In this document: in pieces, positions 10,834 to 23,245 of the stretch
Layout: each line of letters begins with the position of its first letter
How positions within the stretch are numbered: the first letter of the stretch is position 1
Origin: Arthrobotrys musiformis
Taxonomy: Eukaryota; Ascomycota; Orbiliomycetes; Orbiliales; Orbiliaceae
DNA length: 64,000 bases
Reading direction: 5' to 3'
Assembly: GCA_036971715.1 (NCBI GenBank)
Contig: JAVHJL010000013.1
Coordinates: forward strand, 124,001 to 188,000
Translations under genes and position numbers: made by a program
Notes under the pieces: model-generated
The model's database searches: none
The model's input: the letters and a program-made list of their open reading frames with translations, nothing else
Told to the model about the DNA's origin: nothing

Positions 10834-12970
10834 ATGTCGAACATTTCGAATAATTCCGCCCAATTCCCAGATGAGGTCGACATAATTGTCGCCGGAGGTA
10901 TGCGATATCATCTCCCCCGCATGACATAAAAATACTAACAGCTTGATACAGGTGGGTCCGCTGGTTGTACCCTTGCTGGACGGCTTGCAGCGGCAGACCC
11001 CTCCCTCTCCATCCTCGTGATCGAGGCCGGGATCAACAATAAGGATGTCCCAAACGTCGTCCATCCCGCCATGTACCTTAGTCATCTAGTTCCGGGTTCC
11101 AAAACCGCGACCTTCCATAAAGCCAAGAAGAGCGAGAAGCTGAACAACCGAGAAGCTATCGTCCCGATTGGAGGTTGCTTGGGTGGCAGTGGGAGTATTA
11201 ATTTTATGATGTACACCCGTGGCCAAGGGATTGATTATGACGACTGGAATACCGAAGGGTGGACAGGGAAAGATTTACTACCGTTGTTTAGAAAGGTATG
11301 TGTGTGCGCTTAGCGCTATGGAGGTTGTATCTGAGGTGGCTGATAAGAAGGTATTCTTCTGCAGATGGAAACATATCACAATGACGATCCAGGTGTCGAC
11401 AAATCTTTCCACGGCTACGAAGGCCCCTTCCACGTTTCACACGGTGGCTACCGATCAGATGCCTTTCAAGAGGACTGTATTCGCGCCGCCACCGAAACGG
11501 GGCTTAAAGACGTCCCTGATGCGAACAATCTGACGGAGGCAAACGGTATACAGGTAAACTCACACTACCCTCCATTTAATCGTTTATTTTGCTACTGTCA
11601 ATCGGTTTGAGCCTGGGGTCCTTTTTATATTGACAATTACTCCTAGAGATGGCTGAAATGGATTAACCCTGCCACCGGCCGCCGTCAAGACGCCGCCCAC
11701 GCCATCCTCCACCCGATCCTAGAATCAAACCGCACAGGCCTACAAGTCCTCACCGAGCATAAAGTAGTTAAGGTTGTTATATCGAACGGCCGCGCAACAG
11801 GTGTTGAATGTGTCCCAAATATACTTACCCAAACCTTAACCCCGGCGACTCAAGCACTAGCCAATCCCAAAGTAATCAAAGCTCGTAAATACGTTGTTGT
11901 CTCTGCTGGTGCACTGAGCAGCCCGTGCATCCTAGAGCGATCGGGTATTGGTTCAAAATCCGTGCTCAACAAGGCTCGGGTACCGGTTGTGTCTGAAGTC
12001 CCCGGCGTTGGTGCAAATTATATGGACCATAACCTATACTTCATGGCGTATAACTCCAATTTGACGGAAGAAGAGTCCTTCGACCCGTTCCTCGACGGCC
12101 GTCGTAGCTTTGACGATGAGATTGCTGCATTCTCTAAACCCGGAAGCTCGAAGCACATCGCATGGACCGCCATGGATATCGCTGCCAAAGTCCGTCCTAC
12201 CGAAGGAGAAATCGCATCCGCGCCCGACTCCTTCCAAAAGCTTTGGAAACGGGATTATGAATCTCGCCCTGAACGTCCACTCATGGTTGCAGTTCTCGGC
12301 CCAACACATCTAGGCGACCACTCTGTCATCCCAGTCTCACAATACATGACGGCTGCTATCTTCCTTTCGTACCCGTACGGCAGAGGATACATCCACATCA
12401 CCGGCCCAGACGTCAATGATGAAAACGATTTCGATTGTGGAATTTTGAGTGACGATTGGGATCTTGACGCCCTAGTCATTGGGTACAAACGTCAACGCGA
12501 GATCGTTCGTCGTATGAAGTCTTTCGTTGGAGGAGCCGAAAGCGTCGTCTTGGGCCCAAAGTTCAGAGAGGGGAGTAAGGGTAGTAAATGGGATTACCCC
12601 ACCGCTAATGGTGCGGTGACACAGTACGACCCAGAGGATGACGAGGCCATCAAGACCTTTATCAGAGACACCGTAGCGACGACGTGGCATAGCTGTGGTA
12701 CTTGTGCTATGAAGCCGCTTAAGGATGGTGGCGTTGTGGACGGGAGGTTAAATGTCCATGGTGTCGAGGGATTGAAGGTCGCCGGTAAGCTCGAAACCCC
12801 GTTCCTTCTAGTCAATTACCATAACGCGTTCACAGAGCTAACAAATAGCATCAACAGATCTTTCGATCATGCCGTCGAATATCTCCGGCAACACATATGC
12901 AACTGCTCTCCTCGTTGGAGAAAAGGCTGCAGTTATTCTGGCTGAGGAGTTGGGAATTCAAGATTTTTGA
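10834..12970 (+). CDS. GMC oxidoreductase, alcohol-oxidase-like
   Basis: Five exons (10834-10897, 10952-11295, 11365-11553, 11647-12784, 12858-12970) join without a frame break to 615 residues. All four introns have GT-AG ends. The N-terminal FAD motif VAGGGSAGC is split by intron 1. GMC signature 1 is GGCLGGSGSINFMMYTRG and signature 2 is GALSSPCILERSGIG. The active site is TTWHSCGTCAMKP (catalytic His), and the partner Asn lies in SGNTYATALLVGEKAA, found only after splicing out intron 4. The spacing and these blocks match the fungal alcohol oxidase branch of GMC flavoenzymes, which oxidise short alcohols to aldehydes with production of hydrogen peroxide. The protein ends in GIQDF, so it lacks an obvious C-terminal peroxisomal signal, and there is no signal peptide. 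A cytosolic location or another substrate is therefore possible. Confidence 0.92.
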
Positions 12971-15900
12971 AAGATAGAACTACATACAATAATGTTTTAT
13001 GATTTACAGCGGGGTAGTGTGGGATTGGGGATTAAAGTACTTGGTGTCTCGGGGGCTCTGATCTAGTTTCGCTGCAACAATGGATTTTGCTTTAATGAAT
13101 TGATCAATTAATCCTGACTACCAAGGTCGGCTGTGGGCCTCTGACCATTCATTGACTTCTAGCTTCGATCTGGATCAATGATAATGTTCATGTGCACCAT
13201 CTTTGAACACCAATTTCCCATCCCGAAATCTATGAGCCGAACCCCTCCAAAAATAAGGTTTCTGGTGTTAACTTTGTGGCTAAGATGGATCGCTCTTAAG
13301 ATCTTTAGTAGAGGCTATACTGTGTCAAGGGTTAGCGGCGCATTATGGCATCTTGGCAAAGTTTCTTGAATTAATTAAAGTCGCAGATGACCGGATATAC
13401 AGCACATGATATCTCCTGTTTGAATCCGAAAAAAATTGTTCTGATCACGAGTTCAAAAGTTCAGCTAAATCAATAGGCGATATAATCGTTGCTATAATTC
13501 AATTAGAACGGTATGGAAAGTCAAGGCACACGTTTCGAGGCTAATTGGTAGCCCCTATCGGAGTAACCCTAATATAATCAGAGAGTATGTGAGGTCAACG
13601 GCCATGAAAGTGAGCTTATCGGTAATTATCTAGGTAATCAAACCAAAAGGGAATTTCAATTCGTGAGAGTTCTTCATCTATATATAATTTTCTCCTCCAA
13701 TTCATGTTGCGATTTATCTCTTAAACCAAATGCTGTTGCGGCTGGTCGATTGTGGACGGCAACCCAAGGGCTATATACGTAAACCATGATACATGCACAT
13801 CACATGCCTTTCCTTTCAGGGTTCTATGCAGGGCCACTCCACCATATCAACGAACTGCGCGAGCAGTCTAGGATAACATAGCAAGAGTTTTTATCCCAAA
13901 ATGTTCCAACGTTGCTAATGATAGCATGATTTTATGACGGTGGATTTCACGGGATCTACTTGTCCGCCCCCGTTTTTAAGGTAGGCCCATAGTAGCTATA
14001 GCTCTCTGGTTGATCAGCCGGATCCACGGCCGGGACCCAAAGCAAATAATCGAGACAGAGACAACGACTTTTAATTGAGTGTAGATTCCCTCGACGCCTC
14101 CTACATGGTACATGCACATGGTTATTATTGGCGCTGTACCCGACCATCATCCTACCGAGCATATATTTTGATCTACGAGCGCGAGGAATCTCACCAGCCC
14201 ACGGAAAACATTTGACCTCGAGGAACCAGGGGGAAATATACGTCTTACGGACATGTTGCTACATGGATCTGCACCCATATCCTCGAGAAATCTCGCAACA
14301 TCGACTGGTTAGCACTAGAACCGAGAGCTCGAAGTTCTATCCGAGTAGTCCGCCTCAACAGATCTGACCTCGGCTTTAAACAAGTGCCGTGCATGTGGCT
14401 AATATCACAGAATATGCCTCGAACGCCCCCGCCCTATACATAGAAATACAGATGTTCATTCATGTCACTGTTATCAGTCCCACCGGTGTGATCGATCTGC
14501 TAGTTCAAATATTTGAGAAGGGAAAGACAGTAGCTTGATCAATTGACAAATCTCATTGCGACATCTCCAAACCTTCAGCGTACCTACCAACGTTACAACT
14601 TAGCTTCCTCCGTTCTCCAGAGATACTCACTCTGGAGCCTCTGTACATAGTATTACATCCTATAGAAATTCACGAATCCATACCAGTGAATCGAGCATCT
14701 TCTTTCCCGTTCTCGACATGCTATCCTTCACTTTGAATTCGATGAGGGGATTTGCAGCGGGGATCATGCATCTCATACGAACCCCGCAATAGATATATCG
14801 AGAAATATGGAGGCCCCGCGGTTTCTCGTTGTAATCTAAAGTTAAAAAGGAGGTTGGCTAGAGATCCGCTCTACCACGCTCGTTCTACCCCGGCCCTCGT
14901 ACAAACGTTTAAACCACCGACTTAACTGTTTGTTCTCAAACCTCCGGACTCCCCACGGAGTAAATTGCCTCGTATTCACTCATCATCTCTATTCCTATGA
15001 GCCGAAAGGTGCCAAGCCATACTTTATAAGCTGATCCGTCTGCATGTCTCAACGATTAAGACAACCGAAGATCACACAGTTGCAGTTACAGCCACACTCC
15101 ACGTCCATGCCACTCGAGCAAGGACTGAGACAGCCTTTCATGCATGTCTCGGAAAAGGAAGAGGGGCAGGGAGGGGTGTGAGACATTGATGCATGTCGCG
15201 GCAGGGTGTAGGAATGAATGTCTGACACGACTTCGACTACATTTGGCGAGACGTACCCGAACGGACCACAATGGAATGAACGGGTATATAGGCCAGGGAG
15301 AAACAGCATTTAACGCAAGTGTCTTAAGATAATGAGAATTGATCGATTTCATGATCTAGATTTCGTATGCATGTCTTGATGTCTTGCAGTAGCTCTATGC
15401 ATAGCGCTATGGCACCAACCGATCGGCGTTGTTAGCTTACTACAGCAGGGGAGCGCTCGTCGGCTGGTAAGCTGAATTCCCGACAGTTGATACACACATC
15501 GATAGACACTGGTCTCGTCCCCAGATGGACACTCTCGGAGTAAACAATTAATTGTCATGCTATACGTATAAGCCGGCGGAATCAACAAACTGAAAGGATC
15601 CTTTTTACAATTTGGAAACAGAGACGGAATACGTATGCTATTAACCAGCGATGAATCGATCGATATCTAAATCCCGTTCAGTTTCGATTGAGTCACTATG
15701 GTACATATTATATTATCCTCCGTTTTCTAGACGGAATAGGGACCGTCGAGTACTTCTACCCCCGCCCCTCGATCAATTGCTGTTAATATATTAAGTCGAA
15801 ATTCTGAGCTTATCAGGCTCCATAATTAAACCAAATAATAGAGTTCTCAAAGCGAAAAATCTCTTATGCTTGAGTAGCCCAGAGGTAGAAACGTTCGAAA

Positions 15901-17743
15901 CAACCACATACGAAATGTGAAAATAGCAAAACTAGACGTATCATATTCAGTAGCTCTTGCCCCGAATCAAAACAATATATGCCAATCAAAACGAAACAAA
16001 GCATCCGTAATATCACGTACATACGCTTTCGCGTCGCGACAAGCGACAAGCTGAAGCCCTCTCCGATTATAGACAAAAAGATCGATGCATAAGGCTCGCG
16101 CATGCTGCAAACTGCACACCTTACTGTCATGCAGAATTTTAGCTGTTTAACATTAATTCTTAGTTTCTACTAGCTAATTAATCGATTGGTTGATCTTGAA
16201 AAGGGGAAAGGCGCTAGAAAAACGAAAGAAGGGCACTTAAATCACAATGTCTCAGATTCTCGATCAGAAAAATATAGGCGGTGGAACAAGCGAAGGCGCC
16301 CAAATTCCTTGAAAACAGTAAACGAGTAACGAAAAAAGCACGGACTGGACCACCCGAAGAGCAGAAGGAGTTCAAGCCGTCGTTTTACATTTCTGGGCTC
16401 TCTTTAGATCATATACTCCGTGCGCGATATATAATACATAGAGACGGAATTGCCTGAGTATTCTGCTACAATTGTACAAAAGGATACTGTGTGTATGACA
16501 AACATTGCGAATGGAAGACAAGGTCTCCAGATAGTTCACATTAGTGCTGTGGCCCAGTCATGTAAGACGGCGAGATTACGAGAACGGCCAATTGCCAGGT
16601 CTTCCGGTTTACGATGAGGGCTTCTCGTAATGCCCCGTATGCCCATGCCATTTTCGGGTTCCAAGCCCCGATGGGGTAGAAGCGATATCGATACCAACGG
16701 CTGTTAGGAGCCGGCTAGATCTAGCTCCGTAGGTATCACTATCTTTTCACAGTGTCGCTAGTAGCTAGTCAATTTACAGAACATCCGTTAACCGCATATT
16801 ACCGAACCGTCACCATCTAAAGTCGCTCAACCACGACCCATGCATGCCAATGCAGGGAGGTGCGGCTGAGTATGCAGGCGTCCAAAATGTGTGTTGTCTC
16901 ATGAATATCCAACATTCGAATGTCTCCAACGCGCGAAAGACACTGACATACGATTCTCTTACGGTCATAATACATCACTTGAGTACTCCATACTGTAGGG
17001 GAACTTCGTAGACCTGCGAGTTGATTTGAAGACAATTCAAAAAGTCTAAAACAGATTTAACGTGCGTAGTTCGACTAAAATAAGACTACAAAATTAATTT
17101 ACGTCCTCTACATCAATTCGTATACGTGAGTCTATATATCAATTACTCGTTAGATATTTATGCTTGGGAATTGCCCCGGAGCACTAGCTTCGCCTGACGG
17201 CCGCTATATTTTCCCTAGGCCCTTACGCCTTCTATTAAACCTAAAATATAAAACTTTTAAAAAACTTCCTAAAATTATCCGAAATATAGTGTATACGTAT
17301 TTTCCAAATTCTATATCAAATAAATTTAAGAAGCAATAGGGATTGGCATATCAAAAATACTGTATGTATTGAGGCTACCCACTCTGGCAACGCGGAACTT
17401 CCGGGCCATACCTAAGATTCGGGCTTACCATAGGTCCATGTAGTACTAGTGCTAGGAGACCTGCTACTGTATATGTAACAGAGCCCTCGATGCAGTAGTA
17501 CAGCCCACTATCAAGCTCCACAATATTGCAATTCCTACCCTCATATCTACGTTCCATGCTGTAACAGTATGAATAGAAATATATTTATGATTTATATATA
17601 TAGCGCGCGGGTTGGACGATAGTTTAGAAATTTTTAAAACCCTAGTGATCGAGACGGCTAGGAGTGGGGCAGGATATGACTTGATTGAGCATAAGAATGA
17701 GTACGTAAAACTGGCTATGAAGTACTATAGTGGGTGTCCTGGC
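12971..17743. other. 4.8-kb gene-free stretch
   Basis: I find no gene in this long interval. The open frames are short (at most about 90 codons) and lack motifs or splice sites. An inverted repeat pair ATTACGAGAA/TTCTCGTAAT lies at 16575-16584 and 16622-16631, and an 11-mer TGTCTCAGATT at 16248-16258 recurs twice near 20.4 kb. No transposase or reverse-transcriptase remnant was recognised by eye. Confidence 0.5.
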
Positions 17744-18663
17744 CTATTCTAGCGGAATTGTCGTTCGGGGTGGGAGCTGAAAGAGCTTGCCCTCCCAGGG
17801 GTGCTTCTTATCTTTATCTGGATGATTCACGATATCGGTATCGATATCTTCGCCTTCCGGCTTGGGAGGGGGGGTATCGATATCGATATCTTCGATTTCG
17901 ATCGGCTTGGGAGGGGGCGGGATTGAGCCCCTATCCTTGTTGAGGGAGCCATACTCGTGGGAGTCCCACCAGCCGCCGGATTCAAATTTCGTGGTCATTT
18001 TGTTGCAATGTTCCTTTATAAAATCCATATGAGGCCGTCCGTTGGCCATTCCTTCGTCCCAAACTATTTTTCCAAAAGGAAAAGAGGAAGCAGAATTAGC
18101 AATCACAAAACAAGAAGAGGGGGCGGAGGGAAGGAAGGAGGGGACCAACAAGCAGCCGCACTCTCATGTCCATTAGTAAATAGGACATGTTCCTCCGAAC
18201 CAGGACTGCAAAGCCACCCGCAGCATGCCCAGTTCTCCCAACCCCCATCGCCATATCTACGAAAGTAACCGCATTCGAACACCCAAGCTTCATATCCGAA
18301 AGTAGTTCCGAACAAACCACCCTTGCACTCATGGTGAGAATGAGCCCCATTTATGAAATAATACTCAGAATTCTGATTGTGAAACACAACAACATTGCAA
18401 TCAGGATAATCCTCCTTGAGCTTCTCCATAAGTTTTTTGGGGTACAACAATTTCCGGTCCTCGAAACTAGAGACTTGGTCCCAGATCTTTCGCATGACCT
18501 CACCAATTTTGGCACCGATTTCTGTATTTTTTTTGCCCAAGTAAAAGTGGAATGGAATATGTTAGCCTTCCTCGAGCCTAGTAAAATCGCGTGCGACTGC
18601 AGTTGGAACCTTACCTCCGGATTTCCAGGCACCCTTCATAGCTTCGGGATCTGAATTCGGCAT
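17744..18663 (-). CDS. orphan protein with acidic Pro-rich C-terminal repeat
   Basis: Three exons (18615-18663, 18162-18521, 17744-18063) close in frame to 242 residues. The first intron (18522-18614) is well supported, with a GTAAGG donor, a CTAAC branch and an ACAG acceptor. The second (18064-18161) uses a weaker GTGCGG donor and is the best phase match. The middle region has an aromatic- and Cys-rich part (VVVFHNQNSEYYF, HSHHECKGG, FECGYFRRYGDG, ENWACCGWLC). The tail contains two similar modules, PPKPIEIEDIDIDTPP and PPKPEGEDIDTD, matched by a DNA-level repeat at about 17837-17918. There is no signal peptide or membrane segment. I do not recognise the family. It sits alone between two long gene-free stretches. 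Confidence 0.6.
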
Positions 18664-21542
18664 TGTTGCGTGATGAAGGGTAATATATATATTATACCCT
18701 GAAAGAAGAAAGAAAGGAAGTGGAAAATTGGAAAGCGGTTCGAAAGTCTTTTTCTTAGGAGAGTGGGACAATACTGAAATAGATACCGTAATTGTAGAAA
18801 CGGGATGTCAAGAAGGCAGCAGCACTGGTGCGTCTTCACGGCCCTTTTATACACGAATTCTAGATCCCTTGTATGCGTAATCCATATACCAATCTCGGAT
18901 CTAGTATGCCACATGTACATACCATACCATACTAATCGTTGTAGAACGCCAGCATACGATCAATGAAGCTCCCGTCTAAAAAAAAAGGCTTCCGACTGCG
19001 AACCCCCTCCCGATCACTACTAAAACCACAGCCAGTATATTAACTAAACCGCCTATTAATATTGCGTATATCACCTCTAGGCAAGTCGAAGACAGCCACA
19101 CAATACTAAACTAGCTCTAGTTGGTAACACAATACCACCTAGGCGCGTTGACGCTTGGTATTAATCCAAATCACCTTCAAAAAGTCTCCCCGACTGCGAA
19201 AAAGCCCGGCTACGAGAACTAAACCAAGCTTAACCTCTATTCCCCCACCCAAAAAAAGAATAAAAAATAAAGCCTAACTCACTAAAGCTCTTCTTCAAAG
19301 CAGCCTCGCCTCGCTTTCCCCGTCCTTCTCCATCAAGATAAAATACAAAGAGCAGGTGTATATATAGCAGTTTGCAACTAAGCCGCTATAAATCTTTGAG
19401 TCCTTTTCTTCTTCGTTTTTCTTTTTCTCTTTCTTTTCTGGTCTCATGATATATAATTTCCCTAAATTAAGCCCGAACACGGAAAGTAACTGTGCGCTGG
19501 TGGGGCACTTGTGTTGTAACTGTTGCAAAATCTTCATTGAGCCTGTGTCTAGCATCGAAACTGGTATCACCAGCTGTCCTATTCGAATATCCTAAATCAT
19601 ATCATAACTCTCTTAAAAACAAAGGCAAAGGAGCAATTGAATAAGGAAGCCCTCTGAGTTTGCTTGGGAAAACAAGTAAGATTCAATTCAATAGAATGGT
19701 AAAGATAGGTCTTATTTTATTATGCGGGGGTGATGCGGCGAGCGGTTGGGGTGTATTATGTATGAGGTTTCTGCGAAATTCTACGAACAAAATTAAATTT
19801 TGGTGCAAGCTACACCAAGAAAAACAAGGCCATACACTGAAATTCGCACCTGCAAGCAAAAGCTACGAAAGCAAACCACCAGTTAAATATCACGAGAACT
19901 ACCTAGGTATGTATCAATGTAGCAGCTGGGTTTCAAATGCATCATTCTTCCGTCCTTTGCGTCTACAGGTGATTTCAACAAATAAACGAAACGTTAACAC
20001 CACCAATTTGTAAAGGTGGACCTTGCGTCAGCACGATAGCAGCGGGTGCTAACGTTAAGAGGCCCGAAAATAGAGCTGCTTCTGTAAACAACATCTTCTG
20101 TTCCGGAAAAACTTCAAACGCTTATGTTGATAAGTACTTGTCTTTCTTCATCCAGACCTCAGCTCCCCACTTAGAGCACCTAAGCAACAAAATAGTGTCT
20201 CCACCAGAGTACCATCGTCATCGGCTGCACGCCCCCGTCTTTGTAATGCTTTATATGCAGCCCAACCGGCTGGCCTTTGCTCCACTCAATTCCAATTGAC
20301 CACCAAAATCAAAAGAGTCTCGAAGGAAGGGAGAACAAACTAACCGAAGAAAGAAATGTCTTAGAACAAATGCTCGGTTGTGTCTCAAAAAGAAAAGAAA
20401 CTGTCTCAGATTGACGGTGTGTCACTTCTTACCGAAAACAGGCTAGGATCCGTTCATAGTTTGTCTCAGATTCACGTGGACTAACTAACTGTGAATTAAA
20501 GCCTTCTCCAGCGACTGTATTGAATGGGGGAATTGCAAGATCTCAAGATCGCGATCGAGGCCCCTCATTTTCAATATAGAACAGGCATATCATGGTATGG
20601 GGGATATAATAATCGGAATTTAAACAAGCCCCCGTTCCATACATGCAAGTCGTGACATCGGGCACATCACGATCCAACTTCAAAGGCCCAGCTCGAGTGT
20701 CTAGAACAGCGAGCGCACAATACTCCGCATCCAGCAAACGGACGAAAACCCAAATGTCTCACATCAAACACCTGCATCCCAAACTCCACATCTCCACAAC
20801 AGCGCTGCTAGCCAGAGGTATGGCAAAAACAAGAGAAACCTGTTCCATTACATTACATTACATGCATGTCTAAGATCATTTTACTACTGCCCCCCTAAAG
20901 AAGAAAATCTTCCTCCCCCCGAAAATGTCTTGCCTGAACCCTTTTTTCTTCCTTTCTAAGACGCAATCAAACGGAAAACCGCCATCCCGAGCTATGTCAT
21001 GGGCAAACTATAACTTGATTTGACAAGGACCACCATACTTCGAAAAACATAAAAGACTAGCCCTATATCAGCATCTGTGAATTGTGCATAATACATTTTT
21101 CCAACATCATTACAAAACAAACCAACATCCTTTCTCTTGTCTTGTTTGTTAGGTGAAGCGCCTTGTGGGCTTGTGACCTTTTTTCTTCCTCCTGTCTTTC
21201 CTCCCACGCCACACTAAACAGCCCAGGTTAAAGGACAAGGGAGGACTTAGAGGGTCATGGGAGATATATACCCTTCTTGTTTCCTCCTTCTCTAAACTTC
21301 TTTTCGCCTACTCTCCTTATACATTCATACATATAATCCCTTCCTTTTTCGTTTTATCTTGTCTTTTAGTTATTTATCTTTCCTTGAACAAAGCAGTCCT
21401 TGAACGAAGTATGAACGGCCAATAACATCAACTCCAAATCGACATCCATCGTATCCCCGACTCCGACAAGAATCCCCAACCAAATTTGCTAAAGACGACA
21501 GAGAGGAAAATACCACGCATCTCAACGCAAATACTCGACAAA
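18664..21542. other. intergenic, long upstream region of the YhhN gene
   Basis: No gene is supported in these 2.9 kb. The final 300 bases before 21543 are C/T-rich, as is common upstream of steadily expressed fungal genes. TGTCTCAGATT occurs at 20402-20412 and again at 20462-20472. Degenerate similar segments containing CCGACTGCGAA occur near 18.99 and 19.19 kb. Confidence 0.5.
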
Positions 21543-22625
21543 ATGCCGACTCTATCAACTCTCATTACCCCACTAGCCCTCCTAATTCTCTCTCTCCCGT
21601 CTCTCATAATCTCCGAATCCCGGGCCGTCTACCTGGGCTCTGCGATTTTCAAACTCACATCTTCTTCTGCTTTCGTCTGGCGCTCCCTCTCTTCATCTTC
21701 TGAAATCCTCCCGCCATCAGTTTTATCCGCAAAATGGTGGATCACATTGTCATTAGTCTCAGGCCTGATCGGTGATTTCTGCCTCATCCCCTCGAAAAAA
21801 TCATACCACAACCCATCGGGTGGCCACGAAGGCGATTCCATCTGGTTCAAACTCGGAATGTTGGCGTTCATGATCAACCACGCGGGATACATCGGTGCGT
21901 TTTTGCAGTTTGTGAAGGGCGGTGTCATCGAGAATATGGATTGGAAGGTTTTTGGTGGCGTGTTTGTCGTTTGTATTATTTTGGGAGATCTTTGCGGGAT
22001 GCCGGTGCCGTGGAGGGATGATGCTGCCGCTCTACCTCATACCGATAGCGGGGTAGAAGGAGGAAGGACGGGGAGAAGCGGATCGCCGAGGTTGCCGACC
22101 ACATCTACGGACGCAAAGCCACTTCCGGACCTCTCGCAACAAAAAACCTACAAAAAGGGACCGAGACATACACGTTCCGACTCCGGTGTGACCGACTTAT
22201 CAATCTCCATCCCGTCGACTCCAAAGTCCGGTTCCAAAACCAACTCGCCTACGACATCTACACCTCTTCTAGCCTACACAACTTCTTCCTCGACACTTGA
22301 GGGACTGATCCCGAAAATGGCGATTCCATCGGATATGAAACCGTTGATTATAATCTACCAATTGATAATTACAACAATGGTAGCATCGGCGGCCGGAACA
22401 CGCGGTCTTCTGTCTGAACGTTTGTTGGGCGCATTCATGTTCATGGTCTCGGACGTCATGGTCGCTTGGGATACCTTTGGTGTCAAACCTTCTACTCCCG
22501 TCTCAACCGCCACCGGCGATGAAGGGAAGAGCGCAAAGGGAAGACAAGGTTGGAAGAGCCGTGGGTTCGGTTGGGTCTTGTATTTCGGTGGACAGTACGT
22601 TTTGGCCGCCTATGGTGCTAAGTAG
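21543..22625 (+). CDS. YhhN/TMEM86 family membrane protein
   Basis: This is an intron-free frame of 360 residues. I chose ATG 21543 (context CAAAATG) because the open frame upstream of it has no ATG. The protein has a hydrophobic N-terminus (LITPLALLILSLPSLII), then ITLSLVSGLIGDFCLIP, a helix with GMLAFMINHAGYIGAFLQF, and VFGGVFVVCIILGDLCG. A long polar loop of about 100 residues rich in Ser, Thr and Pro follows. The C-terminal helices contain FMFMVSDVMVAWDTF and end in WVLYFGGQYVLAAYGA. The GD, SD and YFGxQ positions are the usual landmarks of the YhhN family, whose animal members TMEM86A/B are lysoplasmalogenases. The big insertion in the middle is common in fungal members. Enzyme activity is inferred from the family only. 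It converges on the methyltransferase gene to the right. Confidence 0.82.
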   Translation: MPTLSTLITPLALLILSLPSLIISESRAVYLGSAIFKLTSSSAFVWRSLSSSSEILPPSVLSAKWWITLSLVSGLIGDFCLIPSKKSYHNPSGGHEGDSIWFKLGMLAFMINHAGYIGAFLQFVKGGVIENMDWKVFGGVFVVCIILGDLCGMPVPWRDDAAALPHTDSGVEGGRTGRSGSPRLPTTSTDAKPLPDLSQQKTYKKGPRHTRSDSGVTDLSISIPSTPKSGSKTNSPTTSTPLLAYTTSSSTLEGLIPKMAIPSDMKPLIIIYQLIITTMVASAAGTRGLLSERLLGAFMFMVSDVMVAWDTFGVKPSTPVSTATGDEGKSAKGRQGWKSRGFGWVLYFGGQYVLAAYGAK

Positions 22626-23245
22626 GCCCGCGCCTTCTTATGATATGAGGGCCTGGTTTTTCTTTTGTTCTAATCATCTGGAGGAGATACCCATTTCTCT
22701 TTTTGTTTCTCTGGTTGTCGTATATATATACCCGTTTCCTTTTGTTTTTTTTTGTATTAGCTAGTTGGTAGCATATGAATAACGAATTTTCTATCTATTT
22801 TATATTTCTATCCGCCTAACTTGATCACATACACGTCGACGTGCACGCCACACTGGTGAAATGAGTATGAAAGGGGCATTACGCCATATATTGTCTCTAT
22901 TGAAATGAACTATATCAGTTAGAAGCGTACATGATGGCTAAATAGTCTGTGACAGGTGTATATGAGATGGAAAGTATTTAGGAGAAGATAGAGAAATAGA
23001 GAGTAGTGAAAGCCCATTCATTCCATCGCTTAATAGCCGCTCAATTCGTAAAAGAGAAGATTGTCGTCTTTGTGCACTGTGTCAAGGCGTAATATCATTA
23101 TGTGGTGATGTTGAGACAAGTGTATTAAAATTGAATATAGAAATACTCCGAGAGCTGCTCGTTACTCTGGTTTGCGTCCATAAACACGGTGCCTATATTC
23201 ACGTTATATTAGCCATGTCACTTTTTCAAAGATTTGGAGAGAAAC
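22626..23245. other. 3' region between convergent genes
   Basis: This holds the 3' ends of the YhhN and methyltransferase genes. It contains T-rich and TA-repeat stretches but no coding signal. Confidence 0.6.

Noticed and set aside
16575..16631. 10-bp inverted pair considered as a terminator or transposon end
   Set aside because: The loop is about 37 bases, there is no flanking duplication and no gene is nearby. It is likely chance, so only mentioned in the intergenic entry.
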